Shown here: one piece after another, positions 9,401 to 17,448 of the stretch
How positions within the stretch are numbered: position 1 is the stretch's first letter
How the letters are laid out: every line of letters begins with the position of its first letter
NCBI GenBank assembly: GCA_018857735.1
Contig: JABMCL010002757.1
Span: 266,501 to 330,500 of the forward strand
DNA from: Alviniconcha marisindica
Taxonomy: Eukaryota; Mollusca; Gastropoda; Provannidae
Direction: 5' to 3'
Length of the DNA: 64,000 nucleotides
Notes under the pieces: generated by a model
The model's input: the letters and a program-made list of their open reading frames with translations, nothing else
Told to the model about the DNA's origin: nothing
Database searches by the model: none
Program-made: the position numbers and the translations under genes

Positions 9401-12201
9401 TGAACATACACATTCACACATGTACTCACAAAGCAAGTTCTTTGTTTCTCCAGCATTTCCTCAGCACTGAACTCATACTTGGAGATAAGAAGCTTTTCGT
9501 GGCTCTGCAGCAGATGAGCAGTCAATTTTCTACACTCTTCATCACTCAGGTCATCATCAGTTTTTTCCACTGTTGACTGCGTAGAGCACTCTGGTGATGA
9601 AACAACTGATAAAGGTGTAGGAGCATCTGAGTCTTTCGATGACAGTGACAGTGATTCATCACAACGCCCAGACTCTCCTCCAGCCATGTGATCCAAAATG
9701 TTATCGACAAACAGCTGTGCTGAGGCAGAGTAAGACAACTGAGGTGAACCAAAGGGACCTGAGACATCAATGCCAACACAACTTTTGACAGTACCAGAAC
9801 TGACAACTCTGGCTGGTGCTGCAAAACTGCTGGAGTTTGAGTCAACAGAAGTTTGTAGGGCACTTAATTTTACAGGCGATAAAGCTGTATACTGTGAGGT
9901 GCTCTTACATTCCTCAGGTGACAAAGATGAGGAGTCCCATGAAACAGCCGTGTTTTCAATGGCAGGAGGCTGAATATCTAAGGGGGCTGTATTCGAGTAA
10001 CTTGCTGAATTCGAAGAGTACATAGATTTGGGTGTGCCTGCTGCTGAAGAGAAAGGCACAGTGGTAGCACAGGAGCTTGTCATGTCTATGGTGGTGGTGG
10101 TGGTGGTGGTGGTGGTGGTGGTGGTAGCATCTGCAGAGATAGTACAAGCCACTGCAGGGGAAGTACAGCTACTGTCATCCGAGAGTCCCATCACCTGTCT
10201 GTATTCCAGGATATCCTGTGTGCGCTTTGCATGGGTATAGCGACCTGTCTTGATGGCTGCACATAAAAATTAAAGAAAATTTAAATTATTACTTTTTTAA
10301 CAGTTAATCCTTTGTGAGAAATTCAGGTGACCATACCCAGGTAAGACTTCAACAGCTGTGAGAGCAGCGCTATGCAGTCCTCTTAGTATATGTCCCAGTC
10401 TGCTTGTACTTGTACATGTATCAGTGCATGTGATGTTTCAGTGTTAACATGGTGATGAATTGAGCATAACTGCCATCAACATTTCTCTACACTTCTTTGA
10501 TTTCCAACAGCCTAGAGATATTTTACAGATGCAGTCAGGTCGCCAGGATCAAACAAGTGATCCCTGCCACGTAAAACGTTGGCTAATGAATGTCAGGATG
10601 AGAGCCTTCAGCTGCTTCACGTATCATGCAGTGATGGTATTATACAGATGATGATGTTCACCTTGTTTATGTACAGCATTGGCAGTTCTGACAGAGTAGA
10701 TGCTGGGCACAAACTGTACTCTAAATTAACACATCAACGTGACTCTACACTTTTACAACCTAAAAAAATGTCATTTTCCTTGTTGAGTGACAGCTGGATT
10801 ACTGCATGTTAAGTAGCTCTTTATTTTCTGGCATTCCACAAACCTCTGCCAAAATTCAAGCAGCTATTATGTGCAGCATGATTAAAAAAGAAATTCATTT
10901 TATCATTATTATTACTCTGTCACTGTGTCAGACATCAAAGCACAACCTCACTTCACACTCTTCTCTCTGATAGACTTAAACTGGCAGCTTGATTCTTGCA
11001 GGACTGAACTGAAGAATACCAGTGTCTGCTTGTTTTGCACGCACAGTTCAGCAGGATTCTGCTTTTTATGTATGTAGAATACTGTCTCTAGGTTGACAGG
11101 TATCCTGTGCTCAAGGTGTTGATGAGTGTATTATAAATATATACATTATTATTATTATTACCTATCACCATGCACTCACTTCCCTCCCTTCCCTACTCAC
11201 CATTTTGGGACATGCCCACTTCCAGGCACTTTAAGTGACGGCATCTGGGGCAAATCCTTTTCTTGCCATTTTTTCCCACTTGAACAATGTCGCACTTTTC
11301 ATCACCATTGATGCATTCATATTGTCCTTCTCGTACCAAAGTTCTGCGGAAAAATCCCTGAAAAATGTCCCCCAGAGAGAGTTTTATCAATCAAGATACT
11401 TATGAAACACTAAAAATACAAGACTGTAATAATATGGTTCATCACAGTCATAGTAACTTTCCCCAGCTTCAAAATCAATAATACCAACAAAGAAATACAA
11501 TAATGTCAGTGTGTACTTATTCAGACCCCCACTTGTGCCATTTTGTGTTACTTTTGCCACAGTCTTAGTTCTGCTAGCATTATAATTTTATTCACATGTC
11601 AAGATTGTAATCTGGAATATTGAAGTACAAGCAAAATAACTGGAGAGTGTTCTTAAATCATCTTTAACTCCAAAGGCATTCTTCACATCAGATGAAAATA
11701 AATCTTACATTGTTACAACAACAAAAATAATAAAGCAAAAGGAGAAGAAAAAATAACAAACAAGAAAGGAAGAAAAAATAAAGGCCAACAAGGAAATGGA
11801 AGAAAAAACAAAGGGAAAAGCCCCACCCCTACCCCCCAAGAAAAAAAGAAAAGAAGATAAGCCATAAGGAAACAAGCATCCAAACAACCCCCCCCCCCCC
11901 CCCCCAAAATGAACATGGAATGGAGAGAAAGGCTTGTCTTAACATGGACAATTAGAACACAACAGACAGCCTAACTGGGTGGGGATGTAGTTATTACTGC
12001 AATTCACCTGGCCATATTAGGACATACCTTGCATGCTTCACAGGTGTTGACACCATAGTGAAATCCTGCAGCTGGTTCCTGGCACACTTTACATGGTGGC
12101 AGCAAGGATGTGTTAGTTGGCGCTGTTCGCTGCTTCTTCTGTTTGACCAGCTGGTCAGGGTCATTCTGCTGTGGACTCTTTCTCTTTGGCTTGTTTACCA
12201 T
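3168..12201 (-). CDS. NR-A: NR1-type nuclear receptor, 7 coding exons
   Basis: A ligand-regulated (or orphan) transcription factor acting in the nucleus. Coding exons in transcript order: 12201-12028, 11357-11201, 10256-9430, 8051-7920, 7382-7286, 6958-6734 and 3418-3168. All have GT-AG borders and compatible phases and join to 620 aa plus stop. The DBD first finger is at residues 37-58 (C-x2-C-x13-C-x2-C). The second finger, residues 73-97, is unusual: C-x6-C-x13-C-x2-C, where x5 and x9 are standard. The P-box reads EACKG rather than the common EGCKG. A KTGRYTHAKRTQ extension is followed by a long Ser/Thr-rich hinge with polythreonine, then a LBD with the NR signature (VKTIPGF...DQIRLIK) and a C-terminal AF-2-like LLAEWF. 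The start ATG at 12201 has an ACCATGG context just after an acceptor. NR-B is its head-to-head paralogue. It best fits an invertebrate-specific NR1 group such as the molluscan NR1P set; that placement is inference. Confidence 0.88.
4845..5950 (+). repeat. Array of ~146-bp monomers with AGGTCA half-sites (NR-A last intron)
   Basis: Phrases such as TTCAGAAGAT recur near 5121, 5272, 5416, 5562, 5688 and 5838, so the period is about 126-151 bp. Most monomers carry TGACCTTGA (reverse of TCAAGGTCA): 5176, 5468, 5617, and a double TGACCTTGACCTTGA at 5319-5333. Other shared phrases are CATGATGATGCA and GGTTACAAAAGGTT. The head of the array matches 2098-2300. I read this as a dispersed repeat family with internal tandem monomers. 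Confidence 0.75.
6010..6665 (+). mobile_element. 5'-truncated LINE 3' end (CR1/L2-like)
   Basis: The plus strand at about 6015-6225 encodes an open segment with APSLWKSLP and FKSQLKTFLF, the usual C-terminus of CR1/L2/Jockey-type ORF2 proteins. A (GT)n-bearing 3' UTR follows, then GCGCTTTATAAGAATTATT and an (ATT)n tail ending near 6662. It lies inside NR-A's last intron, antisense to the gene. Confidence 0.75.
6734..6958 (-). CDS. NR-A coding exon 6: LBD core
   Basis: 225 nt, the same length and phase as NR-B exon 6. Encodes DNRCEVG through KVMTMPSGR and the helix 7-8 region (HAIQQLGLSEDEKVLFKC). Donor GTAAGT lies at 6733-6728. Confidence 0.9.
7286..7382 (-). CDS. NR-A coding exon 5: LBD signature
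   Basis: 97 nt. Encodes MLDDTIRQFISFVKT and the signature PGFSQLSMKDQIRLIK, then donor GTACGT. The signature (F-x-K-x-x-P-G-F...D-Q-hydrophobic-x-L-hydrophobic-K) is diagnostic of nuclear receptor helices 3-5. Confidence 0.9.
7920..8051 (-). CDS. NR-A coding exon 4: LBD, before the helix 3 region
   Basis: 132 nt, phase 0 at both ends. Encodes ENCKARLEAFG through GLSEEEYQEVYQTTG to VLSK, then donor GTGACA. It matches the 5' half of NR-B exon 5, so this donor marks an intron that NR-B lacks. Confidence 0.87.
8577..8616 (+). repeat. tRNA-like A-box fragment
   Basis: GGATAGCTCAGTGGTAGAGC matches the RNA polymerase III A-box consensus TRGCNNARYNGG within a tRNA-like 5' half. No B-box or closing acceptor stem follows, so it is a truncated tRNA-derived SINE head or tRNA fragment in an NR-A intron, not a functional tRNA. 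Confidence 0.5.
8699..8930 (+). repeat. SINE-like dispersed repeat, copy 1
   Basis: Shares an ordered set of phrases with 14636-14970: GGTAAGCAGA, CTCTTCAAAA, GAAACATTAAAATG, TCTTAATG, GTGGTGACAGT, AGTCTCC and TTCCCCCACCTCC. GGTTCCATTC near 8753 is a weak B-box-like match. It lies in the NR-A intron between coding exons 3 and 4. Confidence 0.6.
9430..10256 (-). CDS. NR-A coding exon 3: DBD extension, hinge, start of LBD
   Basis: 827 nt. Opens AIKTGRYTHAKRTQ, runs through a Ser/Thr-rich hinge with about 12 consecutive Thr codons, and ends in a conserved helix-1-like segment (HLLQSHEKLL). The donor GTGAGT lies at 9429. The internal ATG at 10194 is not the start, because the frame is open and conserved upstream to the acceptor. 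Confidence 0.88.
10089..10126 (+). repeat. (GGT)n microsatellite encoding polythreonine in NR-A
   Basis: A pure trinucleotide tract inside NR-A coding exon 3. On the minus strand it reads ACC codons and gives a run of about 12 Thr in the hinge. The tract may vary in length between individuals. Confidence 0.9.
11201..11357 (-). CDS. NR-A coding exon 2: second zinc finger
   Basis: Starts GFFRRTL and ends in VGMSQN (phase 1), donor GTGAGT. It is 15 nt longer than the matching NR-B exon (142 nt). The extra five codons enlarge both the D-box interval (INGDEK) and the interval before the last Cys pair. Confidence 0.9.
12028..12201 (-). CDS. NR-A coding exon 1: N-terminus and first zinc finger
   Basis: 58 codons. 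A basic N-terminus, then the first zinc finger ending TCEACK at the donor GTATGT. The exon itself begins at 12206, after the acceptor TTGCAG, so five bases precede the ATG. Confidence 0.9.
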
Positions 12202-12689
12202 GGTACCTGCAACCAGCCAAAGTGCTTCATCAGTTTGGTATCTTCAATGAATCATTCACACAACAAACAAACAAAAAGGAAGGGGGGGGGGGAAAGGACA
12301 GTGGCTGTCAACATAAATTCGGCACTCAGCTCTGAGTCACTGTTTAAGGAAGTAGTTCAAGTATGTATAATATATATATATATTCTCTCACTTGTCCAAT
12401 GTATTGTTAATGTTATGGATGCCATTACATTAGCAAGTAATAAAAGTAATTGTGTTCAGTAGTGCAAATCTGGTCCACTTTGAGGAAATTACAAATACAA
12501 GTAATTGAGAAGAAAATAAAGTCACCTTCTTCTTTCTGTCAAGGACTGGGCTATGTCAGTGCATTGCAATTCCTTCAGTTATGTGTGCTTAAAAATGGGT
12601 CACAGTCAGTGCTTTGGGTGCTAGATAGATGATCTGATGTTAAAAAAATTATATACATTTATTATACATGATCTAGACTGCAGCCTAGT

Positions 12690-13092
12690 CAACTCTGAAA
12701 GGACTTGTGTGAAGGAGCGGAGGAAATACTGGTAGGGAGGATGTTCATTCTGTGACAGCAGCCACATTCCTGTCTGCTCAGAAACAAGGACATCAGATCA
12801 GATCCTGCAGATCAACAGACCTTGTGTCCAGTAACCCAGCAGAAAACTACTTTCAAAACGTCAGATGCTACACAGTGCCATACTGCAACACAAAACAATA
12901 CAGGCACTCCTTCTTCCCATGGACTATCATAGCTTGGGACCACGTAGCCAACAACCCAATCCACTCTGACAGTACCATGTGCTTTAAGTCGCTAAGCGCT
13001 GATAGACCACCACCAGGAAGGACTGAAAGAGGACAGGGTGCTGGATCTGCTCCTGGTGCAGTCAGTTTGTGCTCCTTCCACCCACGCTTCTA
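12690..13092 (+). mobile_element. LINE ORF2 C-terminal fragment
   Basis: An open plus-strand segment encodes VPYCNTKQYRHSFFP and WTIIAWDHVA, matching the common LINE reverse-transcriptase C-terminal pattern (Y-x-N/H-S-F-F-P-R-T-I-x-x-W-N). It ends at a stop near 13092. It sits in the intron between NR-A's non-coding exon and coding exon 1, antisense to the gene. Confidence 0.65.
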
Positions 13093-13557
13093 ACTGCCTC
13101 ACGTAATTATTTTTGTAGTGCGTGGCTGTCAAAGGTGCGGATAGCCTTGCAAAGTACGACTACGAGGAAGCAGCTGTCAGCCAATATTCGCGGAACCACA
13201 CAGATGTGACAGTGATTGTGCAGGAACATCCAGTTACAGCACACGAACTGGTACCTTACTACGAAATAAAAAATATATACCTGAGACTTCCAATAAATAA
13301 TTCGAGGTGACCCAAGCTCGATTTTTACACCCAAGTGTCGAACAGCGGAACTGAAAACGTCCGAGATGGGAAAGCGAACAGTGAAAGTTGACTGTTCATA
13401 ACTAGAAGCTACATCGAATAACTTTAGAAATGAAACCAAAGCTGACCAACACATAGTCACAAAAATCAAACTGGATCGTTTGATTCATCCAATATTGTTT
13501 AATGAAAGATTTTTAGACCAGAAAACATATTAAACATAACGTAAACAAGTTGCTTAC

Positions 13558-13640
13558 CGTCGCCCTGGACGACCTACTTTCTGACCTCTACAGAGCCATA
13601 CCGGTAACTAACCGGAATACAATACAAATCTGAAACAGAA
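13558..13640 (-). other. Candidate 5' UTR exon of NR-A
   Basis: On the minus strand GGGCGACG is followed by the strong donor GTAAGC at 13557. CpG content is higher than in the surroundings. Coding exon 1 starts with an acceptor five bases before its ATG, so an upstream non-coding exon is required. It would contain a tiny uORF (ATG GCT CTG TAG). The 5' limit is a guess. Confidence 0.45.
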
Positions 13641-13700
13641 TGATTGCTAGCGTTCTAAAACAAGATCCAAACACAAACAGGTTCAAACGAACGCTTATTT
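13628..13700 (+). repeat. Direct repeat, copy 1 (partner at 17851-17925)
   Basis: GTTCTAAAACAAGATCCAAA and flanking sequence, through GGTTCAAA to GCTTATT, recur in the same orientation inside NR-B's second intron. The copies are diverged but easily aligned over about 70 bp. This one overlaps the candidate NR-A promoter/first exon. Confidence 0.7.
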
Positions 13701-14263
13701 ATTTTGACACGGACACACAGTATGCTAAAATGGATGGTGGTTTGGGTATGAAAGGATAGGGTGAGAGCAGTGATAACTCTTACGGAGTGCGAATAATTTG
13801 TCTGATGCTCCTTATTCGCACAGCCGCTCTGTGTATTGTCATCAGTCATTGGGGTTTTGCAGAGCGGAAGACAACCAATCAAAGTACCAGATTTAGTATA
13901 GGCCTATCACGTGATCCCTTGCTGCCATTTTAAACCATGAATCTGTGTGGCCCGAAACCCCGTCCCCGATAAGCCTTGTGGTTTCTGTGGCCCGCAAACA
14001 GATGTACAGTTTTAGTCCGCTGGAACCGATTACAGCGACTACTATAAGTGCTTGCACACCCAAGTGTTTTTATTCGCCTAACTGCAGGCCCCACTAGTCC
14101 GTCTCGACGTCAGTTTTAACTGTACATACTTAGTGTCAGGGTGTCCTGTTTGTACCCATATTACTGACATGTTGTGCAGCCCGCCGACGTGACCTTGGAT
14201 TTTTTGATTTTTTAAAAATCTGCAGCCCAGTCTTAACTGTAAATAGTGGACGACGCCGGAACT

Positions 14264-14298
<35 letters not shown>

Positions 14299-14440
14299 TG
14301 TGTCCAGTCATGTGTGTGTGACTGAGTGTCAGTGTGTGTGTGTGTGTACCGTGTGTGTGTGTGTGCCATTGTGTGTGTGTGTTCAAAACTAAGGCACTTA
14401 ATGTGTGTATGTGTGTGGCGGGAGGGGGGGGGGGGGGGGC
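14264..14440 (+). repeat. TG-rich microsatellite and G-run
   Basis: Interrupted (TG)n from 14264 to about 14420, then a run of G to about 14440. Open frames across it on both strands are low-complexity artefacts. Confidence 0.9.
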
Positions 14441-14635
14441 TTGTTCTAAACTGATACGTTCTCCGCAGTTTAGTCGTGACGCCGCTTGTAGCAGAGTCAG
14501 TCAGTTTTTTTCGTGTGGCCGGTCCGAGAGAACCTACCGACGGATCAGTCAGTACTGTTCCATCTTGTCATTAGTCACAAGTGAGTCAGTTTTGAGTCTG
14601 GAAATTTAAAAAGCGGAAGAGTAGAAGCCGAATTT

Positions 14636-14970
14636 CTGTGCGGCCGGTGTGGCTAGACTCAGTGGTAAGCAGAGGGACCTCAAATCCGCTTCGGCTCTCC
14701 TTTTTCTTCAAAAATTGTAGTCTCAGTGGACACAGTCTTGTGACTTTGTCCCACATAATTAATGAAACATTAAAATGGCTCTCATCACTGCCCATCAGTC
14801 TTAATGAGTCATTCTCAGTGGTGGTGACAGTATAGCCGCGGCGATAGTGATATACCTAATATATAGTCTCCCTCTGATGATGATGATGATGATGTGGGGC
14901 TTCATGGCCTCGGATGTCGGGTTGACATATTAGGGACAAACTGTAATGTCTCCCTCTTCCCCCACCTCCA
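14636..14970 (+). repeat. SINE-like dispersed repeat, copy 2
   Basis: Same ordered phrases as 8699-8930, starting GGTAAGCAGAGGGACCT, with an extra segment near 14835-14940 (a GATGAT microsatellite and CGGATGTCGGGTTGACAT) before the shared CTCCCTCTTCCCCCACCTCC. Confidence 0.6.
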
Positions 14971-15878
14971 CTGACTCGATATACTCAAACCGGCCCTTCC
15001 CCCCTCAGTTCTCCCCGTCCGGCCTAATAAGCGGCCTTCCCGTTCTTAACTGGGTGAACATTTGTTCGCGAACATAGTTGGGAGTATTCGGCGAAAAACG
15101 GTTTCGACGTTAAGCACCATGTTTACTTACTAGAATTTCTGAGATCGGATGGCAGAGAATTAATCTAGAAGAAGGCGCAAGAAAGCTGCAGTGTGCCCAA
15201 ATAATTTAATTGTAGGTTAATTGCAATACTAATTCTACGCTATATACTTCACAACCCCTAATAAACTGTACGAACAGCAGCAACCAATAAGAAATAACAA
15301 AGCAGTGGCTCTGCAAATAAGACTGAGACGGACACTATTTTCACAGCTGTGCGAATAAGGAAACCACCATCCGCTGAATGGGAATTCTGACCGGGATTGG
15401 TATGAATCTATACTGGTTTCGTTTCTTACTACCGTAGCTTCCGGTATTCTGATACAGGTGCATGACAACTAGACGCTCAGTATGCGAATAGTAAAATGTA
15501 AAAATAGAGGTATGCCATATATATAGGTGTTGTTAACATTACTGAAACATGAACGTAAGTCTAGACGTATTCCCGCCAATTGTGAGTGGTAGGTTGGACC
15601 AGTTTAAAACGCGTGGCCGCTGATCGCACGAAAGAGAAGGACATACACTTTACTCTTTTCAGCCAGTCCCCGCTACCACTCCCTCTCTTCCCCCTCACTC
15701 TCTCTCTCTAATACATGTCACTTTACAGACTTCACTGAAAATGAAAATCAACGTAGATCAAACTGGCTTCATGCCCATAATAATGTACATCTTTTTTGTC
15801 CGTTCTGTAATGTTGATTCAGGTACAACTCTTTTTCTTACGCAATTCCAGGCTGACCACGCAGTGACCGTATTACTGA

Positions 15879-15970
15879 CCAATGGCAGAGGCTGCGGGGT
15901 TCCTCCAAGGCCACTGACCAGCATGGGACTTGATGACCAGATAAAAGCGACTGCTCATTCTGTCTTCACT
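15879..15970 (+). promoter_or_regulatory. Candidate NR-B core promoter
   Basis: CCAAT at 15879-15883, a TATA-like ATAAAAG at 15941-15947 and an initiator-like TCTTCACTCT about 25 bases further on. The spacing suits a TATA promoter whose first exon ends at the donor at 16070. Confidence 0.4.
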
Positions 15971-16070
15971 CTGACATGAATGTGTTTAATCTTGTATGAA
16001 CCTCGAGAACTGATTTCGATGATTTACTGTCAAGATTGGACAACCACGAAAGAGGATGAATTGACTACAG
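15966..16070 (+). other. Candidate 5' UTR exon of NR-B with upstream ORFs
   Basis: Ends GACTACAG followed by donor GTAAGG. If spliced to 17296 it has three upstream ATGs (15976, 15996, 16019). The first two ORFs stop inside the exon. The third runs across the junction and stops at TAG 17307-17309, just past the main ATG at 17299, so it would overlap the receptor start and could restrain translation. Confidence 0.45.
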
Positions 16071-17298
16071 GTAAGGGAGAAAATGCACAATGTTGAGTGG
16101 CAATTACGTGGTGGCAGTAGCGCTAGTAGTTGTGACTGACATTGTAACACAAGCACAAATAGTGGTAATATATGTCATCTTCATTGTAGCTGAGCTAATA
16201 ATGTGTGTATTTATACATATATGTGTGTTCTGAGTTAGTACTGATAAGTCTTGATAGTGTTTGTTTTGCTGTCATATGCACAGCACTTGACTGAGATTGT
16301 TGCCCATGCTGAAGATCCAGTGTGACATGCCCATCTTTTGATAAGCCCAATGGACTGGTTAAAACAAAAAACAAAACAAACAAAAAATTAAATGCAGGTG
16401 TTGCATAATATAGTTAGTAAAATAATTAGAATTATGATCTCTGCCTCCACCCTCCACCCCAAAAAACACCACACAAAAAATCACCACACCCATGCATCAA
16501 CAACAGCAAAAACACAACTTTGAAAAATCATTTTTTTGAAGTCACTGTACATCACTAAGTATACATATATATTTGTTGGTGTGTGTGGAGGAGGGTGCCA
16601 GAAAGGACTGGCTGTACAGCTGCAACAACTGTCACTGTGCACCTATATTGCATGCACTGCCACTTTGACTTTGAGTACTATGAAAGTTGCATCTCCTGTC
16701 ACCAGGATGACAAGATCAGAGATGCTGTGAGTACCTGTTTGGCCACAGTTGACTGGGTATAAAACAACAACTTGCTTACCTGTTTGGCCAGTGTGACACT
16801 TGACATTGTTTTCTGCTTCCAGTCCAATTAACAACTGTCAAAAAATGGATTGTAAATTTATTAAATAAATTGTGGCATTTTAAAACTAAATCCTCAACTT
16901 TAAGTTTTTATTTTGATACTTCTTCCACCTGTTTCTGAGTGAGAAAAAACATCCCTCTTCATGTTCTGAGGACAAAACATGTTTTGAGCTGGCTACTTCA
17001 TTTCAAAGTTTCAGAAACCCCATATATTATGGTTTCTGGATCAGTATTTGATGACCAAGTGGTCATAATCAGACTTGGCTGTTGAAAGATACAAGAAAAG
17101 AAACCAGTGTTCTGCTTTGGGATTAATATGTATTTATTTGTATGTACACACTTTTTAGGAGAGCTGTTTGATCAGTAGCATCCACTGAAAATGGCTTTAA
17201 AGTTTTATTTGGGAACTTTAGTAGTTTTACCAGATGTTGTTTTCATCGATGAATGTGTTCTTAACGGAAGTTAACTTTGTGGTAATATGTTGCAGAAG

Positions 17299-17448
17299 AT
17301 GGAGAGTAGCAGTCCAGAAATGAACAGCTCAGTGCGAAAGAAAGTGCGGACAGCACCCACCAACACATCTCTGCTGCCACCATGTAAAGTGTGTCAGGAA
17401 CCAGCAGCAGGATTTCATTATGGTGCCAACACCTGTGAGGCTTGTAAG
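17299..17448 (+). CDS. NR-B coding exon 1: N-terminus and first zinc finger
   Basis: 50 codons, donor GTAAGC. By my count the last 103 nt differ from the matching NR-A exon at 13 positions, mostly silent; the flanking exons are far more diverged. Confidence 0.92.

Larger units (their letters stand above)
13641..15965. promoter_or_regulatory. Shared upstream region between the divergent receptor genes
   Basis: About 2.3 kb between the candidate first exons, with no coding sequence recognised. It holds a palindromic CACGTG E-box at 13908-13913, four copies of TGCGAATA (13788 plus, 13813 minus, 15350 plus, 15483 plus), a long TG tract and G-run (14264-14440), and a SINE-like repeat (14636-14970). 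Local CpG density is above that of the introns. Divergent genes here could share control elements; this is inferred from arrangement only. Confidence 0.5.

Noticed and set aside
9546..10240. Other-frame ORFs over NR-A coding exon 3 (including His- and Val-runs)
   Set aside because: Shadows of the real exon and of the GGT microsatellite.
14078..14609. His/Thr-rich and Cys/Val-rich ORFs
   Set aside because: Artefacts of the TG tract.
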